A DNA stretch of 43,372 bases from a virus, in IMG/VR virus record IMGVR_UViG_3300037493_004247, positions 1 through 43,372 of that record; one strand, written 5' to 3'. Position numbers and translations under genes: made by a program. Position 1 is the stretch's first letter. Each line of letters begins with the position of its first letter. Below the pieces are notes generated by a model, which was given only the letters and a program-made list of their open reading frames with translations, searched no databases and was not told the origin of the DNA. Shown one piece after another: positions 32,517-40,357 of the stretch.

Positions 32517-33629
32517 ATGGACCAGACAGCAACAGCAGCAGCACCGGAACCGACGACGGAACAGCCCGCGAAGAGTGCAAACATGACTCTCGCCCAGCTT
32601 GGGGAACGAATGTCCAAAGGCCGAAAGGCTCTTTCTCCCGCCAAGCCCGCCAAGGCTCCCGAGGCAACCGCAACACCGACGACGAGCAGCGAGCAAGCGG
32701 ATGACGGTGAGGCGGAGGTCGATCTTTCCAATCTTGAAACTGATAGCTCCGCCGCCCTGGCTGATGACGCTAGCGCGGAGGAAGTCGCCCCGAAGGCGAA
32801 GTCGCCCGAGGGAGATGTAGAAACTGACCCGGAGCCCTCCAAAGGCGTCCGAGATCTCCAGAAGAGGGTCGGCAAGGTCACGGAACAGCGCAACGCGGCC
32901 CGTGACGAGGTGGCCGACCTCAAGGCGCAGGTGGAAGAGATGAGGGCCAAGCTGGGGAAGAGCCCGCAGCCGGTGGAGGCACATCCTTCCGATGAGTCGC
33001 ATGGTGGGGACCGGATGGTGAGCGAACTCGATTCAACCCTGACGGGTGTGGATGCGTTCCTCGCATGGGCGGACGAGAACCCTGACGGGGGATCGTTCAC
33101 GGAGGGAGGCAAGGACTTCGAGCTGACGGGTGAAGAGGTTCGGCTCTACCGGCGCAAGTCGGTGGCGGAGTTGAGCCGCTTGAACGCCAAGCGAGAAGCG
33201 CGACTGGAAACGCTGAGGGGTGACTTCGACACGAAGCGCGCCGCAGCACATGCCGAGGCTGTGAGGCTCTACCCGTGGGTGGAGCAGAAGGGCAGCGCGG
33301 AATTCCAAGAAGCGTTGGCGGTGATTCGCAGCAATCCCGATGTCCTCAAGCGTTCCGACTTCGAGCTGGTGGTGGCCCGACAGGTGGTGGGGCAGCGGCT
33401 GGAACAGGAAGCGTTGAAGAGGGTGGGTCATCGTCCCGGCAGCAAGCCAGCGATGGGCCGTGCAGCGACCCCCGTCGTGACGTTCAGCCCGACAGCCACT
33501 CCCAAGGGGAACAAGTCAGCTACCTCAGTCAGTGCGGAGGAGAATCAGTTTCGGAATGGAGGAGGTCGAGAAAGAGATCTCTCGAAGTTGCTCGCTCAAA
33601 AACGGATTGCGCGCCTGCAAAGCGTGTAG
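32517..33629 (+). CDS. Probable capsid scaffolding protein, 370 aa
   Basis: Immediately upstream of the major capsid gene, very acidic and Ala/Glu/Lys rich in the first half, with a coiled coil at about 115-145 (LQKRVGKVTEQRNAARDEVADLKAQVEEMRAKLG), then helices and a disordered, basic C-terminus (KLLAQKRIARLQSV). This is the outline of a phage scaffold, which guides prohead assembly and leaves before packaging. I chose Met at 32517; the frame is open from 32439 but that part has no clear ribosome site. The scaffold role is inferred from position and composition. Confidence 0.65.
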   Translation: MDQTATAAAPEPTTEQPAKSANMTLAQLGERMSKGRKALSPAKPAKAPEATATPTTSSEQADDGEAEVDLSNLETDSSAALADDASAEEVAPKAKSPEGDVETDPEPSKGVRDLQKRVGKVTEQRNAARDEVADLKAQVEEMRAKLGKSPQPVEAHPSDESHGGDRMVSELDSTLTGVDAFLAWADENPDGGSFTEGGKDFELTGEEVRLYRRKSVAELSRLNAKREARLETLRGDFDTKRAAAHAEAVRLYPWVEQKGSAEFQEALAVIRSNPDVLKRSDFELVVARQVVGQRLEQEALKRVGHRPGSKPAMGRAATPVVTFSPTATPKGNKSATSVSAEENQFRNGGGRERDLSKLLAQKRIARLQSV

Positions 33630-33650
33630 CCCGACCAAAAAGCGAAAACC

Positions 33651-34691
33651 ATGAATGCAGACAGTTATTCCTCGCCGAGTGTAATCGGCGGCAACCGCGA
33701 AGACCTTCGCGACATCCTCACCATCCTCGAGCCCGAGGAGACTCCCTTCACGTCGGCAGTCACGAAGGGGGACGGTCCCAACGCCACCTTTATCGAGGTG
33801 CTGGCGGACACGCTCCGCAAGCCCCGCACTTCCGGCACCCGCGAGGGCCAGGACGCGGGCAAGGGCAACAACAAGGTGTCCAAGCGCACGCGCTTCGGCT
33901 CCTACGTGCATCGTGTGCAGGACGAGTTCGGCGTGACCGACGTCCAGCAGGCCATCAGCAAGCGCGGCGGCGTCGCCGGGGTGGACAACGAGTATGGCAA
34001 CAGCAAGGCCAAGGCGTTGCGCGAAGTGAAGCGCGACATCGAGGCGGTGTGTTGCTCAAACGTCGAGATGCAGGGCGGCAGCGATGCCGACATGCAGACG
34101 CGCGGGCTGGGAACCTGGATTCTCGACACGGCGCAGACTGTGCAGGCCGTTCCGGCAGACTTCCGGCCGCCGCCTGCCAGCACGGCGACCGCATGGGCTG
34201 AAGACAAACTGAGCACGATCATCACCGGCACCACGGCGGCGCTCCTGACGGAGGCGATCTTCGTGGGCGTGCTGCGCAACCTTCAGAAGATCCACGGTGG
34301 CAAGCAAGACTACATGGTCCTGTCCGGCGATACCATCACCCAGACGGTGGACAACTTTACGCGGGTCAACAGCGGCTCGAGTGCGACCCGTTATCAGGTG
34401 CAGCAGGACGCGTCCTCGCACGAGATCACCCTGTCCGTCTCGGTGTTCGACTCGACGTTTGGTCGGGCCAACATCGTGCCGACGCAGTTCAACAACGTCT
34501 CGTCCACCACCGGCCTCGGTGATCCTCTGGCGGCTTACGTCCTGAAGATGAGCCTCTGGCAGATGATGTTCCTGGAGAACCTGCACAGCGTTGACCAGGA
34601 GGAGAACTCGGGCGGCATGTCCGGCTACGTGAAGGCGATGTTCGCCCTCATCGGCCTCAACCCCAAGGGCAACGGCAAGTACACCTCCTAA
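33651..34691 (+). CDS. Major capsid protein, SU10-like (DUF5309 type), 346 aa
   Basis: Builds the icosahedral shell with the HK97 fold. The start NREDLRDILTILEPEETPFTSAVTKG followed by TFIEVLADTLRKP and EGQDAG is the SU10/DUF5309 major-capsid pattern as I remember it. The C-terminal half carries the expected TTGLGDPLAAYVLKMSLWQMMFLENLH helix and strand region. A length of 346 aa is normal. The leader has no Shine-Dalgarno sequence (AAAACC-ATG). Confidence 0.85.
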   Translation: MNADSYSSPSVIGGNREDLRDILTILEPEETPFTSAVTKGDGPNATFIEVLADTLRKPRTSGTREGQDAGKGNNKVSKRTRFGSYVHRVQDEFGVTDVQQAISKRGGVAGVDNEYGNSKAKALREVKRDIEAVCCSNVEMQGGSDADMQTRGLGTWILDTAQTVQAVPADFRPPPASTATAWAEDKLSTIITGTTAALLTEAIFVGVLRNLQKIHGGKQDYMVLSGDTITQTVDNFTRVNSGSSATRYQVQQDASSHEITLSVSVFDSTFGRANIVPTQFNNVSSTTGLGDPLAAYVLKMSLWQMMFLENLHSVDQEENSGGMSGYVKAMFALIGLNPKGNGKYTS

Positions 34692-34727
34692 GCCCTAAAC
34701 CGACTCAACCTTCACGAAAAAGGAAAT

Positions 34728-35324
34728 ATGATTCACAAAGTTCTTCGTTCCCACGCGCAGGAATACGGTGGCTTCACCGACCTGTTCATCATCGGCAACA
34801 CCCGCCGTTACGACGCTGCCACCAAGTCGTGGCTCAGTGACTTCACGGCGGATGTGGCTGGTGTCTCCTCTGGCTCGGCCACCACCTCGATGGTGTTCAA
34901 CCTCATCCAGCTCACCGAAACGCTCCCGGCGGCGGGCGTGACTCAGGCGGCTGTCCCCCGTTACATCGTCGGCTTTCCGGGTGCGATGGCGATCACTCGC
35001 TGGCCGGTTCTGGATTCGTCTGGCACCAACATCCTGCTGAACGTGGGCGTGAATGCCTCCGTGACGACCAGCGCCTCCCTCATTGCGGGCACCGCCGGGG
35101 ACGGCGAGCTCCAAGACCGGGTGACGCTGCCAGCGGCGGCCACCATCCCGCTGGCGCCGAACACCGTGTCGCAATACGTCACGGCGACGCTCGTCTCGGC
35201 GCTCGGCGCCGTCTCGACCATCAGCACGACTCCCAAAGTCACCAATCCTGGCGGTGCCGTCGAGTTCTGGATCTACGTCTGCCTGCTCCCGTATCGCGAG
35301 TGGGTGCTCAACCGCGACGTTTAA
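34728..35324 (+). CDS. Head accessory/decoration-like structural protein, 198 aa
   Basis: Starts 36 bp after the capsid gene with AAAAGGA upstream. Beta-rich, Ala/Thr/Val-rich sequence without motifs. Distinct features are the N-terminal GGFTDLFIIGNTRRYDAATKSW and a C-terminal aromatic strand EFWIYVCLLPYREW. Position suggests a decoration or head-completion protein. No family recognised. Confidence 0.55.
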   Translation: MIHKVLRSHAQEYGGFTDLFIIGNTRRYDAATKSWLSDFTADVAGVSSGSATTSMVFNLIQLTETLPAAGVTQAAVPRYIVGFPGAMAITRWPVLDSSGTNILLNVGVNASVTTSASLIAGTAGDGELQDRVTLPAAATIPLAPNTVSQYVTATLVSALGAVSTISTTPKVTNPGGAVEFWIYVCLLPYREWVLNRDV

Positions 35325-35336
35325 GCCATCACAGCC

Positions 35337-35768
35337 ATGTCAGGACTTCATCCAACGGGCATTCAAAACTCTGGAGGTGTGGAGCCGTGTCCTGCTCCCT
35401 CCTCCACCTCTGGGTCCGCGCTTGCCGATTTGTCCCCGGCAGGCGCGGCCTTTAATATCATCGCCAGCAAGGCGAAGGAGACGAAGCCGGTGGACTTCCT
35501 GCAATGGTGGCGCGACGAGCTGCGCACGGGCGGGGAGCTGGCGGAGTATCTGCGCATCGAGAAGGCGCGCACCAAGGAGCGATACCGAGCTGTCGCCAAG
35601 AAGAATTGGGACTGGAAACAGAACAACCGTTCCGACATCCGCAAGGTGGCGGACATTCCGTTGAGGGATTACTTCCGGTGGCTCAAGGAAGACCCGGACT
35701 TCTTCGCGGACAACAAGAATTTGCGCTCACTGAGACGGGATAATCCCGACGTGTGCGTTTACATCTGA
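35337..35768 (+). CDS. Head/connector hypothetical protein, 143 aa
   Basis: N-terminal 40 residues Ser/Pro/Gly rich and flexible, then a charged helical region (QWWRDELRTGGELAEYLRIEKARTKERYRAVAKKNWDWKQ) and a basic C-terminus. Just before the tRNA-like gene and the adaptor. A small head-completion protein is plausible; no family is known to me. Its TGA ends two bases before the tRNA-like gene. Confidence 0.5.
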   Translation: MSGLHPTGIQNSGGVEPCPAPSSTSGSALADLSPAGAAFNIIASKAKETKPVDFLQWWRDELRTGGELAEYLRIEKARTKERYRAVAKKNWDWKQNNRSDIRKVADIPLRDYFRWLKEDPDFFADNKNLRSLRRDNPDVCVYI

Positions 35769-35769
35769 C

Positions 35770-35832
35770 GCTGTGGTTTGGTGCGTCCGCATGTTACGCG
35801 GATTGAGGGTCCGATTCCCTCTCGCAGCTCCA
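35770..35832 (+). tRNA. D-arm-less tRNA-Asn(GUU)-like gene, 63 nt with encoded CCA
   Basis: Acceptor GCTGTGG (35770-35776) pairs with TCGCAGC (35822-35828) through two G-U pairs. The anticodon stem TCCGC / GCGGA closes a seven-base loop ATGTTAC with anticodon GTT (Asn), T33 and A37. The T arm is GAGGG-TCCGATT-CCCTC. Discriminator T and CCA follow. Between acceptor and anticodon stem are only nine bases (TTTGGTGCG), where a normal D arm needs about 18, and the variable loop is two bases. The nine bases resemble the 3' half of a normal D loop, so the 5' D-stem half appears deleted. It exactly fills the 71-bp gap between two genes. It may be a degenerate gene or a working minimal tRNA. Confidence 0.65.
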
Positions 35833-35839
35833 ATTTACG

Positions 35840-37105
35840 ATGCGAACGGTCACTTACAAAGCGGTCGAGGAAAAGGCGAACGTGCTGTTCGCTGGCAAGG
35901 TCCGCCCCACGGCGGATGACGCGGCATCGCTGAACCGGCTGATCAACTCGCGGTATCGCGAGTTCTTCGAGCGGTTCTATTGGCCCGAGCTGATGCGGGT
36001 GGAGCGTCGCACGTTCCGCCCTCAATACTCGGGCGCCACGGTTTACGCGGCCAGCACGGCCACGGTGCCGGTGGAGGTCTTCTACTGGCCGACAACTTCC
36101 TACTATCAGTCGCTGCGCGCGAATCCGGTCACTCTCACCTCGTTGACGCGCTCCACGGTCACAGCTACGGCGACTTACGCCGCCGGGCACCAGTTGACGG
36201 TGGGCAGCCGTCCACGGGTGACCATCAGCGGCGTGACGCCCACGGGCTACAACGGGAGCTGGACGGTGACGGTGACGAGCGCCACGGTCTTCACCTACAC
36301 CATGCCGGCCGACCCGGCCGCGAGCGGCAGCGGGACGATGCTGGCGGGCATTCACCCGGCCGATGCGAGTGGTCAGGTGGTGCCGCAATACTGGGCGGTG
36401 AGCCTTGGGGAGTATTCCGGCGATGACTGGAATTCGACCACGGCTTACACCGCCAGCGGAGCCGCTGGCAACACGGTCTATCAGCCGCTGGATGGCGAGT
36501 ATTACCAGTGCATCCTGGCGCACACGAACCAGTCCCCGCCCAACGCGACCTACTGGGGCGTGCTCAACCCGTTTGAGCGGGACATCGACTTCGAGCCGGG
36601 TGCGACCAGCAACCAAGGCACCACGGCCACGACTATCGGCGAGGTGAATGGCGTGTGGTCTGCCAACCCGTGGATATCGGAGAACCCCTTCCCTATCCGC
36701 TACGACACGACGAGCGACGGGCTGGTGGTGCGCGGGCCGGATAATGTGGTGTGGGTGGAGTTCCGCCTGCGGCCCAATGACTTTACCGGCTCGACGTGGG
36801 CCAGTGGCAGCTTCGCCGTGGGGGACCAGGTGTATTACTCCGTGACCGGCGAATACTACGTGAACATCTCCCCCGCGACGACGCAGGTGCCGACCGACAC
36901 GACCAAGTGGACCAAGCTCGATTTCCCCTACGTGCTCAAGGATTGCGTGGCTCAGGCCGCGTATGCCGACCTGCTGAAGGTGACAGGCAAGACGAGCAAG
37001 TGGGGAAATGAATTGGGCGAAGCCATGCGGTTGCTCCAGCGCGAGTTCGACAAGATTGAGCGGCTCCAAGGTCAGACCACCAACCTCAACGTGCAGATCC
37101 GATAA
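35840..37105 (+). CDS. Tail adaptor/connector-like protein with CBM5/12-like modules, 421 aa
   Basis: The N-terminal 60 residues (VTYKAVEEKANVLFAGKVRPTADDAASLNRLINSRYREFFERFYWPEL) and the C-terminal helices (LKDCVAQAAYADLLKVTGKTSKWGNELGEAMRLLQREFDKIERLQ) look like a head-to-tail adaptor of short-tailed phages. Inserted are an Ig-like beta domain (about 95-167) and two repeats resembling carbohydrate-binding modules 5/12 (about 195-245 and 314-360: TAYTAS, VYQPLDGEYYQC, then VGDQVYYSVTGEYYVN). The modules may sit on the outside of the virion neck. The leader CCAATTTACG has no Shine-Dalgarno sequence and begins within the tRNA CCA. Confidence 0.6.
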   Translation: MRTVTYKAVEEKANVLFAGKVRPTADDAASLNRLINSRYREFFERFYWPELMRVERRTFRPQYSGATVYAASTATVPVEVFYWPTTSYYQSLRANPVTLTSLTRSTVTATATYAAGHQLTVGSRPRVTISGVTPTGYNGSWTVTVTSATVFTYTMPADPAASGSGTMLAGIHPADASGQVVPQYWAVSLGEYSGDDWNSTTAYTASGAAGNTVYQPLDGEYYQCILAHTNQSPPNATYWGVLNPFERDIDFEPGATSNQGTTATTIGEVNGVWSANPWISENPFPIRYDTTSDGLVVRGPDNVVWVEFRLRPNDFTGSTWASGSFAVGDQVYYSVTGEYYVNISPATTQVPTDTTKWTKLDFPYVLKDCVAQAAYADLLKVTGKTSKWGNELGEAMRLLQREFDKIERLQGQTTNLNVQIR

Positions 37106-37108
37106 TTT

Positions 37109-37477
37109 ATGAACGTCCAAGCCTTCATCCAAGCTCGCGCCGACAATGGCGCATTGACCTACCGCAACATCAGCCTGCTCGCCACTGGCGTGCTCATCAA
37201 GGGTGGTGCGGGGTGCGTCTTCGGCTACTTCATCGCGAATAGCTCGGCCAGCACGCGTTTCGTGAAGTTTTACAACAAGACGGCGGCGCCCACGGTGGGC
37301 ACTGACGTGCCGCTCCTGACGCTGGCGATCCCGGCGGCATCGGCGGCGAACTATTACTTCGGTCCTGGCATCCAGTTCGATCTGGGCATCGGCATCGGGG
37401 CGACCACCCTTGTCGCTGACAACGACGCGACGGCGCCGACGGCCAACGACGTTGTGGTGAACATCTTCTACAAGTAG
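37109..37477 (+). CDS. Small tail/virion structural protein, 122 aa
   Basis: Three bases after the adaptor, leader TAATTT-ATG. Beta-rich and Ala/Thr rich (ISLLATGVLIKGGAGCVFGYFIANSSASTRFVKFYN, then YYFGPGIQFDLGIGIG). This is typical of small virion proteins that add to the neck or fibres. No family recognised. Confidence 0.5.
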   Translation: MNVQAFIQARADNGALTYRNISLLATGVLIKGGAGCVFGYFIANSSASTRFVKFYNKTAAPTVGTDVPLLTLAIPAASAANYYFGPGIQFDLGIGIGATTLVADNDATAPTANDVVVNIFYK

Positions 37478-37479
37478 CC

Positions 37480-38814
37480 ATGGCGAGCCATCTGGCATGT
37501 CTGGGCGCAGGTGGAGGCGCAGGTGGTGGCTTCATTCAGGGAGCCCCGGACAATGCCATTGCTCACGGCACTAATTACTCGAACTGGCTCATCGATGCGC
37601 TGGGCACCACGGTGGACTCGGCGGGCATTCACCTGCGCAACAACGGCACGATTGAGTTCGCTCGCATCAGCATCGCCGGGCTCGCGGCCAGCACGGACTA
37701 CTGGCTGAAGCTGACCATTTCCAGCAAGGGGGCGACTGCTGGCAACCTGCGGTTGCAGATCGCGGGCACGGACGGCTCCAACATCGCGTCGGTCAACGAG
37801 GTGGCGCTGAACTACGACTTCCCGACTGCCGTTCCGTTCACCAAGTATGTCCGGTTCAGGACGGACGCCTCGGCTGGGCCTCACCTGATGCCGTTCCGCA
37901 ACGCGGCGAGCGTGGACAACACGGACGCCAGCCTGCTGCATATCACGGAATGCACGGTTTACCCCATCCCGGCCCGAAGCGCGGCGAAGATTGCCATTCT
38001 CGGCGACCGTGAGTCTGGCTTCGTTCAGGCCCAATCGGATGCGGTGGATGTGGCTTTGCTGTCAGCGGCGGCGGACACGGTGAACCTTGTTTCCCCCGGT
38101 GACCTGTCAGACGGACTTCCTACCTATGCGAATTCCGTCGATGTCACGCCGAACTTCCTCAAGACGACCATCGTCGGGCGTGGTGGGAATATCTATCCCG
38201 CTGCTGGTAACTGGGACTATTCCGGCGGCATCGCGGCATGGGAAACCTACTTTGGCATCACGGCCGGGCAATCGAATCGCTACCGGAAGGTCGCTCTCGG
38301 TCAGTGCGACTTCTTCTTCTATGACTCCAATGCGGCCAACACCGACAACAGTCAGGTGGACGTGGCGAGCGCCAAGGCTGCCGTGATGGGGCAGTGGTTG
38401 CTGACGCAGCTCGCTGCCTCGACGGCCCGGTGGAAGATCGTAGTGGTGCATCACCCGATGTATTCGTCCTCGACGCATCACTTGGGACCATCGAACACGG
38501 CGGGCTGGAGCGCAGCGTTCAAGTCCATGCAGTGGGACTGGGCCGCGCTGGGCGTCTCGTTTGTCCTCAACTCTCACGACCATGTGAACGAGGCGATGCT
38601 GGTGAACGGCACCATGCACCTCTGCTATGCGATGGGCGGCGGCACGGCGCAGGCGTTCGGGACGCTGATCCCGGAGTCTGTCTATGCCGAGAACCCTTCC
38701 ACGAGCGGCTTCGTGAAGCTCCACGACAGCACGAACGACCTGGTCATCGAGATGTTCAGCACGGGCACGCCGATTCCTCAGTTGAAGTGGCGCTGGAAAA
38801 TCACCCGTTACTAG
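37480..38814 (+). CDS. Tail-associated calcineurin/purple-acid-phosphatase-like protein with altered metal site, 444 aa
   Basis: The N-terminal 165 residues are a beta sandwich; the enzyme-like domain follows. Metallophosphatase signatures are present but changed: LGDRE (Asp176, Glu178) where Asp-x-His is usual, GDLSD (Asp208, Asp211), GNWD (Asn244, Trp245, Asp246) where GNH(D/E) is usual, VVHHPMYSS (His324/His325), and SHDH (His366, His368) in place of GHxH. The substrate could be teichoic-like or other surface phosphate polymers, if it is still active at all. It begins MASHLACLGAGGG, nearly the same start as the next gene. Set in the fibre region, it is probably a virion enzyme. Confidence 0.65.
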   Translation: MASHLACLGAGGGAGGGFIQGAPDNAIAHGTNYSNWLIDALGTTVDSAGIHLRNNGTIEFARISIAGLAASTDYWLKLTISSKGATAGNLRLQIAGTDGSNIASVNEVALNYDFPTAVPFTKYVRFRTDASAGPHLMPFRNAASVDNTDASLLHITECTVYPIPARSAAKIAILGDRESGFVQAQSDAVDVALLSAAADTVNLVSPGDLSDGLPTYANSVDVTPNFLKTTIVGRGGNIYPAAGNWDYSGGIAAWETYFGITAGQSNRYRKVALGQCDFFFYDSNAANTDNSQVDVASAKAAVMGQWLLTQLAASTARWKIVVVHHPMYSSSTHHLGPSNTAGWSAAFKSMQWDWAALGVSFVLNSHDHVNEAMLVNGTMHLCYAMGGGTAQAFGTLIPESVYAENPSTSGFVKLHDSTNDLVIEMFSTGTPIPQLKWRWKITRY

Positions 38815-39537
38815 ATGCCATCACACCTTGCATCACTCGGTTGCGGCGGAGCGGGATTCACTCCCGCCTCCATCGCCGACCTCGCGGGGTGGTATCGCGC
38901 GGATGCGCTGGCGTTGGCTAATAACGCCCCGGTGGCGAGCTGGGCGGACGGCTCGGGCACGGGCAACCTGCTCTCGCAGGGCACGGGTGTCAGCCAGCCC
39001 TTGTTCAAGACGAATATCGTTAACGGCAAGCCGGTGGTGCGGTTCGATGGCGCGAATGACTGGCTGGAGTATGCCGGGGCACCGGGCGGCTTTGGGGCGC
39101 AGACCGGGCAGACCATCTTTCTCGTGGCGCAGTATGCGGTGGATACGGACCTCCTCACGGCCGTCACCACGAATCCCGGCTTCAATGCGCTTCAGGTGTT
39201 CTTCGGCGGTGGGAATCCTCGCTTTCAGGGCAGCATGGGTGCCGCCATCGCCACTGTGACGGGTGCCATCAAGGCAGTGGGCGTGTGGCATTCCACCGTC
39301 CTGCGCTTCGATGACATCACGGACGGGCTGGAATGTTTCACGAACGGCGTGTTTCAGACGAACAACTTCGAGGCGGGGGCGTTCGCTACGAACACGATCA
39401 CACTGGGCCGACGGAGTGCCGTTGCCGGGCTCTACTTCGCGGGCGACATTGCCGAGGTCGGCATCTACTCCCGCTCGCTCACGTCGCCAGAGCTGACCCG
39501 GCTGCACGCCTATCTCGCGGGAAAATATAACCTGTGA
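38815..39537 (+). CDS. LamG/concanavalin-like lectin domain protein, 240 aa
   Basis: ATG directly follows the previous stop. After the tag-like start MPSHLASLGCGGAG comes a jelly-roll pattern: LAGWYRADALALANNAPVASWADGSG, PVVRFDGANDWLEYAG, VWHSTVLRFDD, and GDIAEVGIYSRSLTSPELTRLHAYLAGKY at the end, the classic LamG outline. A role in glycan recognition or virion decoration is inferred. The shared N-terminus with the upstream gene suggests that both attach to the same virion part. Confidence 0.7.
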   Translation: MPSHLASLGCGGAGFTPASIADLAGWYRADALALANNAPVASWADGSGTGNLLSQGTGVSQPLFKTNIVNGKPVVRFDGANDWLEYAGAPGGFGAQTGQTIFLVAQYAVDTDLLTAVTTNPGFNALQVFFGGGNPRFQGSMGAAIATVTGAIKAVGVWHSTVLRFDDITDGLECFTNGVFQTNNFEAGAFATNTITLGRRSAVAGLYFAGDIAEVGIYSRSLTSPELTRLHAYLAGKYNL

Positions 39538-40031
39538 AAGCCATCCTTCTCCTCCTCGCGCTGGCAAGAGGCATCGCCTTCGGGCAGCCCTTTCCGACAA
39601 ATGTGGTCGTCACCCTGGTGCAGCGCGGGGAGGTGTCGTTGGCGTGGGACCGTGCGCCCTCGCATACGAATCTGGAGGCTTTCGTCATTCTCATTGGCGT
39701 GGAGAGCGGAGCCTACAACGTGCGGCAGGATGTGGCGGCGAACGTGACGACGGCAATGGTCACCAACCTTCCCGTGGGCCGGTTCTTCTTCGCCGTCATC
39801 GCCCGCAATTTCGCCAAGCTGGAGAGCGACCCGTCCAACGAGGTGAGCGTCGTCATCGAGAAGCCGGTCAGCGTGCCCTCCGTGCGCACCACGCAACTGC
39901 GCGCTGGCATCGAGGGCGCCCTGCGCCCTGATGGGCCTTGGGTGGATGTGATGACGTTTCCAGCTTTTGCCGTGGCCGACGTGGAGCATCGATTCTTCCG
40001 CATGAGGCTCGGCATTGAACGTGGGAATTAA
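39534..40031 (+). CDS. Secreted FN3-like protein with Sec signal, 165 aa
   Basis: GTG start overlaps the previous stop (GTGA). MKAILLLLALARGIAFG is a Sec signal with likely cleavage before Gln18. The mature part has a fibronectin-type III pattern (VSLAWDRAPSHTNLEAFVILIG, then VTTAMVTNLPVGRFFFAVIARN). Exported FN3 proteins are unusual within a phage tail cluster. It may alter the host surface, help lysis, or be a host-derived accessory gene. Confidence 0.6.
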   Translation: MKAILLLLALARGIAFGQPFPTNVVVTLVQRGEVSLAWDRAPSHTNLEAFVILIGVESGAYNVRQDVAANVTTAMVTNLPVGRFFFAVIARNFAKLESDPSNEVSVVIEKPVSVPSVRTTQLRAGIEGALRPDGPWVDVMTFPAFAVADVEHRFFRMRLGIERGN

Positions 40032-40033
40032 CC

Positions 40034-40357
40034 ATGAACACGAACGATATGACCGAGATCTTGCGACTGGCGGATGTGGCGGCGGGCAAGAATGACCGCT
40101 GGCTCTTCCTTGCCGTGTTGCTGGTGCTGGGTCTGGTGGTGTGGTTGGCGGTTCGCTGGCTGATTATCAAGCACGAGGCGCTCCTGACGGAGCATCGCGA
40201 CGACCAGCGGCAATACACCTCGAGCCTGGTCAGCATCTCCACTGCTGTGAACGCGACGAACCGGGAGCTGGCGGTGGTGCTGTCGAGGAACAGCGCGGCG
40301 CTGGATGACAACACGAGCGAGCTGCGCAGGTGTTTCGAGAGTCGCAAACGAGCATGA
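40034..40357 (+). CDS. Single-pass membrane protein, holin candidate, 107 aa
   Basis: One hydrophobic segment at about residues 23-45 (WLFLAVLLVLGLVVWLAVRWLII) is followed by a charged helix with heptad-like spacing (EHRDDQRQYTSSLVSISTAVNATNREL). It directly follows the secreted protein. Size and topology fit a class III holin or antiholin, but no endolysin is seen nearby. Another membrane role is possible. Its stop shares ATGA with the next gene. Confidence 0.5.
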   Translation: MNTNDMTEILRLADVAAGKNDRWLFLAVLLVLGLVVWLAVRWLIIKHEALLTEHRDDQRQYTSSLVSISTAVNATNRELAVVLSRNSAALDDNTSELRRCFESRKRA

